Shown here: positions 1-9,153 of the stretch, piece by piece
How the letters are laid out: every line of letters starts with the position of its first letter
Position numbering within the stretch: position 1 is the stretch's first letter
DNA from: Secundilactobacillus similis DSM 23365 = JCM 2765
Lineage (GTDB): Bacteria > Bacillota > Bacilli > Lactobacillales > Lactobacillaceae
DNA length: 64,000 nt
Assembly: GCF_001311075.1 (NCBI RefSeq)
Contig: NZ_BBAD01000001.1
Coordinates: 62,001-126,000 of the forward strand
Reading direction: 5' to 3'
Notes under the pieces: model-generated
What the model was told of the DNA's origin: nothing
What the model saw: only the letters and a program-made list of their open reading frames with translations
Database searches by the model: none
Translations under genes and position numbers: made by a program

Positions 1-48
1 CGGGTTTTCCGTTCGCATGATCAGCCAGTGAAAGCGTTGATGATCCAC
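1..48 (-). CDS. 5' end of an unidentified gene running off the window
   Basis: An AGGAGG ribosome-binding site (complement of 56-61) precedes a GTG codon at 48-46, followed by sixteen open codons (V/M-D-H-Q-R-F-H-W-L-I-M-R-T-E-N-P) up to the window edge. It lies 23 bases downstream of the EamA transporter on the same strand, so the two are probably co-transcribed. Too little is visible to name a family. Confidence 0.5.
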   Translation of the reverse strand, partial: MDHQRFHWLIMRTENP

Positions 49-71
49 GAAAATCCCTCCTAATTGATGTG

Positions 72-977
72 TTATGGCTCACGCAGCGTCAAGCCGACGC
101 CTGCGAAAATCAACAGGCAGCCGACGACAAAGCTGACGTGCAGCGCCTCGCCCAGTACGAGCCAGCCCAACAAACTGCCAACGAGGGGCTGGAAAAAGAA
201 GAAGAGTCCGGACTGACTGGCACGTAAATACTGCAGGCCCTTATTCCAGAGCACGAAGGCCACGGCGGTTGAGATGATGCCGAGGTACAGAATGCCGGCA
301 CCAACTTTGGGGGTAGTGAGCACCGCCCAGTTGAAGTGCGGGTAGCCGATGAAAATCATCGGGGTTAAACCAATCAACGCAACGGCAGTGCCAACGGTGG
401 TTACTTGGAGCGCTGGGTAGCGCGCGGGCACCTTCTTCAGCAAGACGGACATCAGGGCCCAGGTCAGGGCGGCAATCGTCAGTGAACCGACGCCGAGTAG
501 CTGTTGCGGTTTCACGTGAAAGCCGCCACCGGCCAGTACCACGCCAGTCGTAGCGCTGGTAACGGCAAGTAGTTGCTGCCAGCTGAGCTTTTCTCTGAGC
601 AACCAAGCGGCGAATAGCGTCATGAACGCTGGGGTCGTTGCGGTGACAATCGAGCCAATTTGCGCGTTAGCCAGCATGGTTCCGGTTTCTTGAAAGACGA
701 TACTAGCGAGTTGCCCAATCAGGCCGATGCCGATGAGTAATGGCCAATCCCGTTTAGCGATGTGCCAGTCGACCTTTTGTTGTAAGCAAAATAGCACCAA
801 GGCGATAATGGCGATCAAATACCGCGACCACACCAGAATCATCGGCGGCACGCTGGGCACAACGATTTTCACCACCACAAACATCCCGCCCCAGATACTA
901 GCGGCGATGGTGAGGTAGAGGCTGCCCTTGAGTTTATCGTGGGCGGATTGAGACGCTGATTTTAAATTTTGAGACAT
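72..977 (-). CDS. EamA/DMT-family transporter
   Basis: A 301-residue protein made almost wholly of hydrophobic segments, with two EamA repeats (about residues 17-150 and 163-297) giving the ten-helix drug/metabolite transporter layout. The first repeat opens with the usual IWGGMFVVVK-type helix; the second ends in a helix rich in G and L just before the charged C-terminus. Family members export amino acids, metabolites or drugs at the cytoplasmic membrane; the substrate cannot be read here. The start is chosen for GGAGTG upstream. A short leader ORF with a stronger ribosome-binding site lies in its 5' region, which may influence expression. A second EamA gene lies at 17.3 kb. Confidence 0.9.
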   Translation of the reverse strand: MSQNLKSASQSAHDKLKGSLYLTIAASIWGGMFVVVKIVVPSVPPMILVWSRYLIAIIALVLFCLQQKVDWHIAKRDWPLLIGIGLIGQLASIVFQETGTMLANAQIGSIVTATTPAFMTLFAAWLLREKLSWQQLLAVTSATTGVVLAGGGFHVKPQQLLGVGSLTIAALTWALMSVLLKKVPARYPALQVTTVGTAVALIGLTPMIFIGYPHFNWAVLTTPKVGAGILYLGIISTAVAFVLWNKGLQYLRASQSGLFFFFQPLVGSLLGWLVLGEALHVSFVVGCLLIFAGVGLTLREP

Positions 978-1020
978 TGTAAGTCACTCCGTTATTTTAG
1001 TATAGGCAAACTGGTTAGGC

Positions 1021-1098
1021 CTAACAGAGCGATGACGGCCGTGTTAGGCGATTAGCTACGGATGGCACGTCGTTTTCGAATTGGGTTGCAAATAACAT
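1021..1098 (-). CDS. Possible 25-residue leader ORF ahead of the EamA gene
   Basis: A very strong site (AAGGAGG, complement of 1105-1112) stands 6 bases before an ATG that opens a 25-codon frame beginning MLFATQFEND and ending in TAG. It closes 43 bases before the transporter start. The last third of the frame overlaps a hairpin with CCTAAC/GTTAGG arms (1019-1024 and 1043-1048). No codon run typical of amino-acid attenuation is present. It may be a regulatory leader peptide or a small protein; only the ribosome-binding site and position support it. Confidence 0.4.
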   Translation of the reverse strand: MLFATQFENDVPSVANRLTRPSSLC

Positions 1099-1133
1099 GT
1101 GATAGCCTCCTTGCGATAAGTTCAATAGGGACT

Positions 1134-1139
1134 ATTATA
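1134..1139 (-). promoter_or_regulatory. -10 box for the leader ORF/EamA transcript
   Basis: A perfect TATAAT on the minus strand about 35 bases upstream of the leader ORF. The -35 region at 17 bases (GTGAAA) is poor, so strength is uncertain. Confidence 0.4.
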
Positions 1140-1243
1140 CGGCATTTTTTAACTGATTTCACAGGCTTTCAGGAGGCTGGGTCACTGCTAAGCGCTTTCT
1201 TCTTCGAAAAATTTGGCGTAAGATAACTGCGAGGTGATAAATG

Positions 1244-2041
1244 ATGAAATTAGCAATGTTACATAACCGCCCATTTGTGATTGAGGGCGAAACCACTGGT
1301 CGAATGATCAAGAACGCCGCAACGATTCTGGAAGCGCTGGAGGTCAAAGCGACTTGGCAGTTGGGTGAGATTCAACCCTACACGATGGCCGAACTGGACG
1401 CGCCGATTCAAACGCCCCAGCAGATCTTTGCGGTGGGGATGAACTACCGGGATCACTCGGCGGAGATCCACATTGAGTTGCCGAAAGCGCCAAGTATTTT
1501 TACTAAATTCAGCAGTTCGATTGCAGCGCCGGTGGTGGACGTTAAGGCTCACGGTCCGCAAACCGACTGGGAGACTGAAATCGTGGCGGTCGTTGGCCAA
1601 ACTGGCCGTGACATTGCGACTGAAGACGCCATGAACTACGTGGCTGGTGTGATGGTCGGTGAAGACCTCTCCGACCGGGAAGTTCAATTCCAAAACGCCA
1701 AGCCCCAGTTTTCAATGGGCAAATCCTTTGAAAACTACGCGCCAATCGGTCCGTGGCTGACAACCGTGGACGAGTTGGGTAACCTAGACGACGAAGTCAT
1801 TACCACCAAGGTCAACGGGGCCGTGATGCAGGAAGCCCCGTTGAGTCAGATGATCTTCAAGATTCCAGAACTGGTGCACTACCTCTCGACCGTGGTTGAA
1901 CTCCGACCAGGCGACTTGATCTTCACTGGGACGCCAAGCGGGACTGGTGTCGGGCACGAACCACAGATTTTCTTGAAGCCCGGCGATGAGTTGACGGGTG
2001 AGATTACGCATCTGGGGCAGTTGCGGATGACGATTAAATAA
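1244..2041 (+). CDS. Fumarylacetoacetate hydrolase (FAH) family protein
   Basis: A 265-residue enzyme of the FAH superfamily, which cleaves or tautomerises 2-oxo/acylpyruvate-type acids using a bound divalent metal. Visible signatures are the AVGMNYRDH entry strand (near residues 65-72), the metal ligands E and E in WETEIVAV (near 110) and D in GEDLSDR (near 142), and the GDLIFTGTPSGTG loop near the C-terminus. GAGGTG lies 4 bases before a first ATG (1241) and 7 before a second (1244), so the second is preferred. It stands alone between a divergent EamA gene and a repeat palindrome. The exact substrate is unknown; acylpyruvase or oxaloacetate tautomerase are the usual alternatives. Confidence 0.88.
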   Translation: MKLAMLHNRPFVIEGETTGRMIKNAATILEALEVKATWQLGEIQPYTMAELDAPIQTPQQIFAVGMNYRDHSAEIHIELPKAPSIFTKFSSSIAAPVVDVKAHGPQTDWETEIVAVVGQTGRDIATEDAMNYVAGVMVGEDLSDREVQFQNAKPQFSMGKSFENYAPIGPWLTTVDELGNLDDEVITTKVNGAVMQEAPLSQMIFKIPELVHYLSTVVELRPGDLIFTGTPSGTGVGHEPQIFLKPGDELTGEITHLGQLRMTIK

Positions 2042-2050
2042 AAGAGCGGG

Positions 2051-2225
2051 CCAAAACTCGGTTAGGTTTCAGAATATAAAAAGTACAAATAACCGTAGAT
2101 TCCTGATTTTGGAATCTGCGGTTATTTGTGCTTATATGGTCGGGGTCTGAGTTTTGGATAGATAACAGTCTCGAATAGAAATAAAATTTTTAATTTATTT
2201 TGAGTTAAGAAGTGGGGTCGATCCT
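2051..2225 (+). repeat. Dispersed long-palindrome repeat, family R1, copy 1
   Basis: A roughly 107-base imperfect palindrome (2051-2157) opens with CCAAAACTCGGTTAGGT and closes with TCTGAGTTTTGG; its core is a 19-base stem (2085-2103 with 2111-2129). A conserved tail follows: TAGATAACAGTCTCGAA, then GAGT.AAGAA and TCGATCCT. The same ends and tail recur at 32.8 kb around a quite different inner stem. It probably also terminates the FAH transcript. Confidence 0.75.
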
Positions 2226-2369
2226 GACCAATCTAAAACTTTTTAAGCCTTTTGAGCTGACCATATCACTTATATGCTGTTAGTTTTCTTCGAATCGATA
2301 TGCTACGATGAGCTTATTAAAACGTGAAGGACGGGTGTTGGTCACGGCCAACTGGAGAGGAATTCTAAT

Positions 2370-2597
2370 ATGACATCAACGTTAGGTGCTCGGTTAAAAA
2401 CTGCTCGAAAGCAGGCGCAACTGTCTCAAATTGAAGCTGCTAAACTGATGAATGTTTCTCGGCAATCGTTCTCAAAATGGGAAAATGACTACAATTATCC
2501 GGATCTTGATAATTTGGTTAATTTAAGCGAGCTGTATCAGGTGTCATTAGATGATTTGCTGAAAGGCGGCGCAGACGGTAGTGAGTCAATTAGCTAA
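2370..2597 (+). CDS. Short XRE-family HTH regulator
   Basis: A 75-residue protein consisting of one Cro/C1-type helix-turn-helix (about residues 6-62): the LSQIEAAKLMNVSRQSFSKWE stretch is the recognition region and PDLDNLVNLSELYQVSLDDLL the closing helices. No effector domain follows, which is common for this subclass. GGAGAGG precedes the ATG by 9 bases. It converges on and overlaps by 8 bases the tail of the ABC permease gene; such pairs often regulate the neighbouring transporter, but that is inference. Confidence 0.88.
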   Translation: MTSTLGARLKTARKQAQLSQIEAAKLMNVSRQSFSKWENDYNYPDLDNLVNLSELYQVSLDDLLKGGADGSESIS

Positions 2598-3738
2598 CTT
2601 TTTGTTTAGTGTGAAAAAGTCGACTGCCTTCAATGAAGGTCGCACCATAAAGCAATGTCAGGATGATTAACGTACCGATAAGTAATACCCAACACCCATG
2701 CTGCCACGAAATGGCGGTATTAGTTAGCGTGACCGCCGTTTTTCCCGACACGATATCGGCAATGCTGAAATAAGTCATTGGTAACCAATCCGCAATCGGC
2801 GCTAATGGTGCGAGTAGCGTGGTTAGTACGTTGATTCCCGGTAGTAATAATAGCGAGACAAAAACGGTCGGCAGTGGTTTGCGAAGACCTTTAGCCACTA
2901 AGTTAACTATAGCTACGATAAAGCCAATACTAAGCACTTCAAGCAGAACGATTGGGCCAATGCCGCTACCTTGTTGGTGATAGGTGATGCCATGGTGATG
3001 CATTTCCCAGGGATAGGCGACTGAGCCAACACCAGAAATGATAGTTGCGGTTATCAACGAGAGACCGAATACAACGCCGGCACTAATCAGGGCGACTAAC
3101 CAGCTACTGAAGAAGGTTTGGCTAGTTAACATTGCCCGGGAAATTGGCAGCAGGGATGACTGATCAACACCTGCGTTGTAGGCCTTAGTTGCCAATTGAG
3201 CACAAATTAAGATGATCATTGATGTGATGAGAATTGGCGCTATCCAAGTTGCCAGCCAAAGGGTAAAGCCGATTCCAGTGGTTGGGTAGGCGGCTGATAC
3301 TTCGGGTGTGTTGAGCTTAGCTAAAGCGGTATACCAGTTGTTTTCTTGAATTAGACCGGCTCTAAGTGTGCTGTCATGATTACCGCTAGCCTGTCGATCA
3401 TTTTGAATGAGTGTTTGGTTTTGGCTGATTCGGAGATGATATGCGGCGGCCCACTTGTGTTGATTTAAAAGCGTGATAATCCGCTGATTGGTTTTGATAT
3501 CGGTTTGCTGGGCCTGAATGGCTGATTTATTGGTTGAGGTCGAGGATTGTTGCATCGACTTTAGTTGTTTAGTTTGAAAGGTGAGTTGATGTTGAACGTT
3601 AGACCGGAGTGTATCACGTTGTCGATTTTGAAAATTAAAACCAAAACAACTTAAACTGATGAGTAAGACGATTAGCGTTATCAGGCCGGTGACGGGATCT
3701 TTATAGGTTGATTTAACGAGAAATTTAGAATAGCTCAT
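2590..3738 (-). CDS. ABC-2 type transporter permease
   Basis: A 382-residue membrane protein: one helix near residues 15-35, a long polar, Q/T-rich extracellular region (about 36-160), then five to six C-terminal helices. This matches ABC-2 permeases with a large loop after the first helix. The frame is open further upstream, but the ATG at 3738 is chosen because it overlaps the ATPase stop as ATGA, the usual sign of translational coupling. It pairs with the (frameshifted) ATPase just upstream. Substrate unknown; peptide or lantibiotic-type export and immunity are possibilities for this arrangement. Confidence 0.8.
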   Translation of the reverse strand: MSYSKFLVKSTYKDPVTGLITLIVLLISLSCFGFNFQNRQRDTLRSNVQHQLTFQTKQLKSMQQSSTSTNKSAIQAQQTDIKTNQRIITLLNQHKWAAAYHLRISQNQTLIQNDRQASGNHDSTLRAGLIQENNWYTALAKLNTPEVSAAYPTTGIGFTLWLATWIAPILITSMIILICAQLATKAYNAGVDQSSLLPISRAMLTSQTFFSSWLVALISAGVVFGLSLITATIISGVGSVAYPWEMHHHGITYHQQGSGIGPIVLLEVLSIGFIVAIVNLVAKGLRKPLPTVFVSLLLLPGINVLTTLLAPLAPIADWLPMTYFSIADIVSGKTAVTLTNTAISWQHGCWVLLIGTLIILTLLYGATFIEGSRLFHTKQKVS

Positions 3739-4348
3739 GCTGGTAGAACCGCCATTGTTTGATTTTTGAGTTCGAGAATTTGGTCGGCAATTGGTGCGAT
3801 TTCGTTGCGGTAATGGGAAGTTAGGAGGATACATTTAGCTACCGATAACGTTTGGAGACGATCCAATAGTTTTTGACGACTGTTATCGTCGAGGCCGTTA
3901 CTGATTTCGTCCATGAATAAGTAGCTGGCATCGCTGATGATGTACATTGCGATGAGTAGTTTTTGTTTCATGCCAAGCGAATATTTCTTTATCGGTAGTT
4001 TGATGTAATCGGTCATTTGCCAATAGCGGATTTCCTCGGCGATGTTAACTTGCGACTGCCAGAGTTGTTTAACGAGTTTGAGATAATCCATTCCCGCCAT
4101 ATTTGGGTCAAACCAGTTTGATGATTCGTAATAAAAGACCCGCTGTTTTTGTTGCGTGAATGGTTGCTCATCAAACGTGACGGTGCCTTGGTCGATTGGG
4201 GTTAGGTTGACGAGTGCCCTAAAAAGGTGGTTTTGCCAGAACCATTAACTGCGGTGATCAAGTAGAGCTGCCCTAACTGAAATTGATGACTGAGATTTTG
4301 GAGAATGGGTTGGCGGGTTGAGAGGGTGAGGTTTTGGATACTTAACAT
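3735..4348 (-). pseudogene. ABC transporter ATP-binding protein, frameshifted
   Basis: From ATG 4348 (GAGGAGG upstream) the frame encodes an ABC N-terminus with the Walker A stretch AVNGSGKTTF, then stops early. The remainder, YSLGMKQKLLIAMYI signature and LFMDEISNGLD Walker B, continues in another frame. The break falls at a run of five A (4221-4225, T on the coding strand); adding one base restores TTFFRALVNLT and a 204-residue protein. It would energise the permease that follows with an ATGA overlap. A homopolymer miscount and a genuine knockout are both possible. Confidence 0.8.
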
Positions 4349-4434
4349 GGTGACCTCCTCGTGAATTTATCCTAAGTGTAACCTGAGTTCGTAGTTGAAA
4401 AAAGAACGGGTTAGTTGACATATTGAACAACAAA

Positions 4435-4480
4435 AAAGCGGTACCGCCATTCTTCTGCAAGAATGCAACGGCACCGCTTT
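4435..4480 (-). terminator. Rho-independent terminator after dps
   Basis: Arms AAAGCGGTACCG (4435-4446) and CGGCACCGCTTT (4469-4480), with a T run on the minus strand right after the Dps gene. Confidence 0.7.
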
Positions 4481-4488
4481 AAGTCTAA

Positions 4489-5049
4489 TTAATCTTCATC
4501 ATCGTCGTCATCATCAACTTCAACGAGCCCTTCCCAAGCGCTCTTGCCAAGCACAGCTTGGAGTTGTTGAATCGCGTAGTTGTTGGTACCCAGAAGCTTG
4601 GTGAGGGTGGCGGCCAAGGCTGGTCGGTCTTCCTTTTCAGCTAACTTAATTGCCCGGGTAATAAACAGGTTTTGGGTGTTGAAATCGTGAGCGGTGATGT
4701 CGACGATTTCGCTGGCGCTGAGGTACTTGTTGCGACCGTCTTCACTCAGCATCTTGTAGTTGTTGTATTCTTCAGTGGTCGAAGGTGGTAGTTCGTTTTC
4801 GTCCAAGAGGGCGTCAGCGACCATGTCGTAGTCGTGACGGGCTTGGTCGATGAATTGGTCGTAGAGTGGCTTAACGGCGGCACCTTCGAAGCCCTTTAAG
4901 AACCACTTGGCTTGGTGTAACTTAACGTCGTGGATTCGTAAGTTGGCAACGATGTGACCGGTCATGGCCCCGGCGGTTGGGGTGTGGTGGTCGATGTCGG
5001 CTTGTTTAACTTCTGCTTGGTATTTGGCTTCAATCGCTTCTGATGTCAT
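4489..5049 (-). CDS. dps: Dps-family ferritin-like protein
   Basis: A 186-residue protein of the Dps class, miniferritins that oxidise and store iron with peroxide and protect DNA. Visible are the LHQAKWFLKGFEG segment (near residues 44-56), which carries the intersubunit ferroxidase histidine-type region, and a downstream helix with DQARHDYDMVADAL (about 63-76) whose D/E residues would complete the site. The C-terminus ends in a run of acidic residues (VEVDDDDDDED), which is unusual and could bind metal. The start is set by AGGAGG 9 bases upstream of ATG 5049; the frame is open further upstream without a ribosome-binding site. It is the last gene of a metal block with a chaperone and a P-type ATPase. 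Confidence 0.85.
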   Translation of the reverse strand: MTSEAIEAKYQAEVKQADIDHHTPTAGAMTGHIVANLRIHDVKLHQAKWFLKGFEGAAVKPLYDQFIDQARHDYDMVADALLDENELPPSTTEEYNNYKMLSEDGRNKYLSASEIVDITAHDFNTQNLFITRAIKLAEKEDRPALAATLTKLLGTNNYAIQQLQAVLGKSAWEGLVEVDDDDDDED

Positions 5050-5155
5050 GGATGTGATCCTCCTAGAAAGTGAGTTTGATGTTTGGGGAAAATGCTTGGT
5101 GAGGGCTGCTTGCTTGAGTTTTTGAGAAATCGGGCGCGGCACTTCAGTAACGGAG

Positions 5156-5393
5156 TTAGGCGGTGACTTGGTCCTTGACCTTGATCTTCTTAACTTCGTA
5201 ACCTAACTTGTCAACGACTTGAGCGAGTTCGTCGGCTGAGACTTGACTGTCATCGAAGTCGGCCTTGACCTTGCTGGCGTTAAAGAGGACTTGGACCTTT
5301 TCAACCCCGGCCGTATGTGAAACGGCACTTTCGATTTTAGTCATACATGATGCAGGTGAGACCGTCTAAGGTTAAGATTGCACGTTTTGTCAT
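5156..5393 (-). pseudogene. CopZ-like heavy-metal-associated domain protein, frameshifted
   Basis: From ATG 5393 (AGGAGG upstream) the product begins MTKRAILTLDGLTC and then hits a stop; the rest (MTKIESAVSHTAGVEKV and the strand ending KKIKVKDQVTA) continues in another frame. Restoring two bases after the TGC codon gives the expected GLTC-x-SC metal loop and a protein of about 79 residues, the standard size of a metallochaperone. It lies between the P-type ATPase and dps on the same strand, so it would hand metal to the ATPase. The break sits inside the metal-binding loop itself. Confidence 0.72.
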
Positions 5394-5489
5394 AATTGAA
5401 TTCCTCCTGTTGTTTGAGTTACGTATGGTTCTATTGTAGCGAGCTTGGCTGAATTTGAACTTGACGCATATCAAGTTGGTGAAACTTTT

Positions 5490-7399
5490 TTAACTTAAAG
5501 CGTGAGATGACTTACCTTGCAGCTGTGGGGTGACCTTCAAGTTGCCGTAGCGAATCAGACGCATTGCGTTGAAGATGACGACCAGGATGCTGGCTTCGTG
5601 GACGAACATCCCGCTGGCCATGTAGATGAAGCCGAGGATCAAGCCGAGCAACAAGAAGAGGACGACGCCAATGGCGATAACGATGTTTTCCTTGGTGTTG
5701 CGAACGGTCTTCTTAGAAAGGGCGTAGGCGTGAACCAACGCTTCAAAACTAGATTGCATCAGACAACGTCGGAAGTTTCGATGGCAACGTCGGTCCCACT
5801 CCCCATAGCGATCCCAATTTGAGCCGTCGCAATGGCGGGGCTATCGTTGATACCATCGCCGACAAAGGCAACCGTACGACCGTCAGCCTTGAACTGTTTG
5901 ATGTACTCGACCTTTTGTTCTGGTAGGAGTTCGGCGTGAACTTCGTCGATGCCAACTTGTTCGGCAACGTACTGGGCGGTGATGTGGTTGTCACCGGTTA
6001 ACATAACCAAGTGCTTAGCACCGTGGTCGCGGAGGGCTTGGAGTTGGGCTTTAACTTCGGGACGGATGACGTCTGAGATGCCTAAGGTTAAGGCGAGGAC
6101 GTTGTCAACGGCCACCATGATGACGGAGCTGCCAGTCGCTTGAACGCTGGCGAGGTCGCTTGATTGGGCAGCGGTCAATTGCACGTTGTTGGCTTGCATG
6201 AGTTTCAGGTTCCCAACGAGGACGTGGTGTTGGTCGATGTCGGCCACGAGGCCTTGACCCTTGACCGTATCGTTATCAGTGACGTTGAGTTGTTCAAAAC
6301 TGAGGTCCTTACCGTTGACGTAGTCGATCACGGCTTTGCCAAGTGGGTGATCGGAGAGGCGTTCTGCCCGGGCAACTAAGGCGAGGGCGGTGTCAGCGTT
6401 GTCAGTGTAAGTCTTAACGGCGGAAACGGCGGTGTTCCCTAAGGTCAACGTCCCGGTCTTATCAAAGACGAAGGTATCGACTTTAGCGAAGTCGTTCATG
6501 ACCGCGCCACCCTTCAACAGGATGCCGCGCTTGGCGCCGTTACCGATGCCGGCAACGTTAGAAACTGGGGCGCCGATAACCAAGGCGCCGGGGCAACCAA
6601 GAACCAGAACAGTGATGGCCGTTGAGAAGTTCCGGGTAAAGATGTAAACCAGCGCTGCGATAACTAAGACGGCTGGGGTGTAGTACTGAGCGAATTTGTC
6701 GATGAAGGATTCTGCTGGTGACTTGGCGTCTTGGGCGTCTTCCACGAGTTCGATGATCTTACCAAAGGTGGTGTCTTCACCAACTTTGGTGGCTTCGACA
6801 GTGACGGTCCCGTTTCCAAGGATGGAGCCGGAGAACACATCGTCACCTTGATGTTTAGCAACTGGCTTAGATTCACCAGTGATGACGGCTTCGTCCAAAT
6901 ACCCGGAGCCGCTGACGATTTTGCCATCAACTGGCACTGAGGCGCCGGTCTTAACGAGCACGTGGTCGCCTTCGTCAACGTCGTCGATGTCAACTTCTTC
7001 TTGGCTGCCGTCTTCGTTGACGAGGATGGCGGTGGCTGGGGCCATTTCCGTTAAGGATTTGATGGATTCACGGGTCTTGCTGAGGGTCCGTTGTTCCAGG
7101 TAACTCCCAAAGAGAAACAGGAAGGTGACGATGGCGGATTCATTGTACTCACCGATGATGAAGGCGCCGATAACAGCGATGCTGACCAGTAATTCGATGC
7201 TGATGACTTTCACCCGAAGTGCTTGGTAAGCGTGGATCATAATTGGCACTGCGGCGATAATTGAAGCGAGGATAAACGACCAGTCGTAAACGATGGTTGA
7301 GTGAAGGACAAACTTTGCGAAAAATCCGAGGGCAATTAAAATGGCACTAGCGAGCGTGATGTGGGTTTGGTGTTGTTGGATAAAACGTTGGATTTTCAT
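5490..7399 (-). pseudogene. P1B-type heavy-metal ATPase, frameshifted near the C-terminus
   Basis: Residues 1-546 hold nearly all of a P-type ATPase: TGES (174-177), the intramembrane motif CPG (269-271, in LGCPGALVIG), phosphorylation site DKTGT (313-317), SDHPLGKA (around 348) and GDGINDSPA in the hinge. The frame breaks right after AIETSDVV; one missing C near 5762 restores VVLMQSSFEALVHAYALS and the last helices (89 residues), for about 636 residues in all. No N-terminal HMA domain is present; a separate CopZ-like gene follows. CPG in place of CPC/SPC leaves the metal uncertain; with Dps adjacent, iron or another divalent metal is plausible. Start: AAAGGAG before ATG 7399. Confidence 0.87.
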
Positions 7400-7652
7400 G
7401 TTGAACCGCTCCTTTATTGATTGATTGACTATAGTTTAAGCGGTTTCTGGTAGAAACGAATTGACGGGTGTCAAGTTGGGAGAAGAAAAGCCATCTTTTT
7501 AGAAATGAATTGAGATACTCAGTCACGTTAATCGGCTGAAAGCCTTGATATGACGGTGAAAATAACGATTCACGATTTCCAATCATTCACCTTGACGTTC
7601 GCCAGTAATTCCCCGAAAATAGAGACTGAGATAGATAAGTTAGGGGAAAATC

Positions 7653-8894
7653 ATGGTTAAACAAGACAAACAAGCAACACCCCGCGGAGCGCAGCCTGCG
7701 GTCACGGTACGACGGGAAGCCGTGCCAACCGATGGCGAAGTGACGGTGAAGATGACCTTGCCTGCGCGGGTTGTCGATCAACTGAAGGTGTCAGCGGGCG
7801 ACACGGTTAAATTAGAACTCCGGAATCACAACGTGTTACTGCAGAGTGCGGATAGTGAACGGTCGCTGTTTCAGCGAATCTCACTTTGGTGGTACCTTGC
7901 GCCGGGACTGTTCTGCAGTATCCTGTTCAACATCTTTTTTGCGGTGAAAAATCAGAACCAGATCCCGCTGTCTGGTGAGACGTCCTTAGCTACAACGGTG
8001 ATTTTGATGGGTGTCATTATGGGAACGATTTTATTCGGCATCTTCTTTATTCGTGAGCGGCGTAATCAGACCAAACGCCTTCTCAAAAAACGTTTATTGG
8101 CGAAATTTTCCGGTCGTGATTTTATCCTTTGCGCTTATTTTAGGGATTGCCTGATGGGTGTTTTTTGGCTATTTAACGCCATTTTTAACGGCGCGACTTT
8201 TGACCGGTTAACGGCGACGATTATCTTCTTTGTGTTCGAAACGATGATCAACTACGTCATGATCTTTGCGGCGTTTTCGCTGTCTTCGCGAACGCTGATT
8301 CGGCTGTTTACCGCGGTGATCGTTGGCGGGGTCGTTATCTCGATGGCGACCAATAGCTCGCGGCGCTGGTGGCAGTATAACCTAAGTTTTCTCGGGACGC
8401 ATTTGGCGCAAAATAGCTGGCAGTTTAATATGACCTTGATGTTTTCGGCGTTGTTGATGGTGGCGCTGACCGACTACATTTTCGTCTCATTGGCGGCGAT
8501 TTATCCTCGTTCGCTGCGGTTGTTGACGTTGCGGATCGTGATTACGCTGATGGCCGTTGATCTTGGCGCGGTGGGGTTCTTTCCGAATAACCAGCGTTTT
8601 CACTTCCTGCATGATCAGGTGGCGGGATTCTTGGTTTACTTCATTATTGGACTGATTGTTGGCATTCGCTGGTTGTTGCCCGGCATCAGTAAGGAATTTT
8701 TGCGGATGTCTTACACCGTTGGCGCTATTTTGGTGGTGGCGGATGTGTTGTTTCAGTTCGTGGGGTATTTGTCGCTTACGGCCTTTGAAATCATCGGCTT
8801 TGCGTTGGCCTTTGGCTGGGTCATCGTCCTGTTTCAGTTGTTACAGGAGCTGATCGATCAGGGGACCCGGTTGTTTGAGGTTGAAGTGGAATAA
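7653..8894 (+). CDS. AbrB-like domain fused to a DUF998-type membrane protein
   Basis: A 413-residue protein. Residues about 28-66 (VKMTLPARVVDQLKVSAGD and following) look like a SpoVT/AbrB swapped-hairpin domain as found in MazE and AbrB. From about residue 75 the chain is membrane-embedded with eight or more helices; FLGT and LGAVGFFPNN...FHFLHDQVAGF match the DUF998 pattern. Such proteins may sense something at the membrane and act on DNA or a partner, but no function is established that I can cite. It stands alone, divergent from the metal ATPase operon and followed by a strong terminator. Confidence 0.7.
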   Translation: MVKQDKQATPRGAQPAVTVRREAVPTDGEVTVKMTLPARVVDQLKVSAGDTVKLELRNHNVLLQSADSERSLFQRISLWWYLAPGLFCSILFNIFFAVKNQNQIPLSGETSLATTVILMGVIMGTILFGIFFIRERRNQTKRLLKKRLLAKFSGRDFILCAYFRDCLMGVFWLFNAIFNGATFDRLTATIIFFVFETMINYVMIFAAFSLSSRTLIRLFTAVIVGGVVISMATNSSRRWWQYNLSFLGTHLAQNSWQFNMTLMFSALLMVALTDYIFVSLAAIYPRSLRLLTLRIVITLMAVDLGAVGFFPNNQRFHFLHDQVAGFLVYFIIGLIVGIRWLLPGISKEFLRMSYTVGAILVVADVLFQFVGYLSLTAFEIIGFALAFGWVIVLFQLLQELIDQGTRLFEVEVE

Positions 8895-8920
8895 TTAATA
8901 GGCGTCTAGAGCAATTGAGT

Positions 8921-8971
8921 AAAAGCTCATGCTTGCATGTTATAAAACATAACATGCAAGCATGAGCTTTT
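8921..8971 (+). terminator. Strong perfect-stem terminator
   Basis: A perfect 23-base inverted repeat (8921-8943 with 8949-8971, loop AAAAC) ending in a T run, just downstream of the AbrB-DUF998 gene. Confidence 0.9.
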
Positions 8972-9153
8972 TTATTTTCAAAATTGGCATAAATGCTGAA
9001 AAAACAATGGATTGACAAATTGGTATAGGTAATCAGCAGCTGACATCGACCCTGTTTTACCTAAAATAACCTTGATTAATTTACTTAATGGTCTATTATT
9101 TCTAACAAGATGTTATATTATCTAACGTCTAATTAACGAATAGGGGCGATTGT

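Noticed and set aside
9013-9018. TTGACA as -35 of aspA
   Set aside because: No acceptable -10 lies at 16-18 bases, and it is over 130 bases before the gene.
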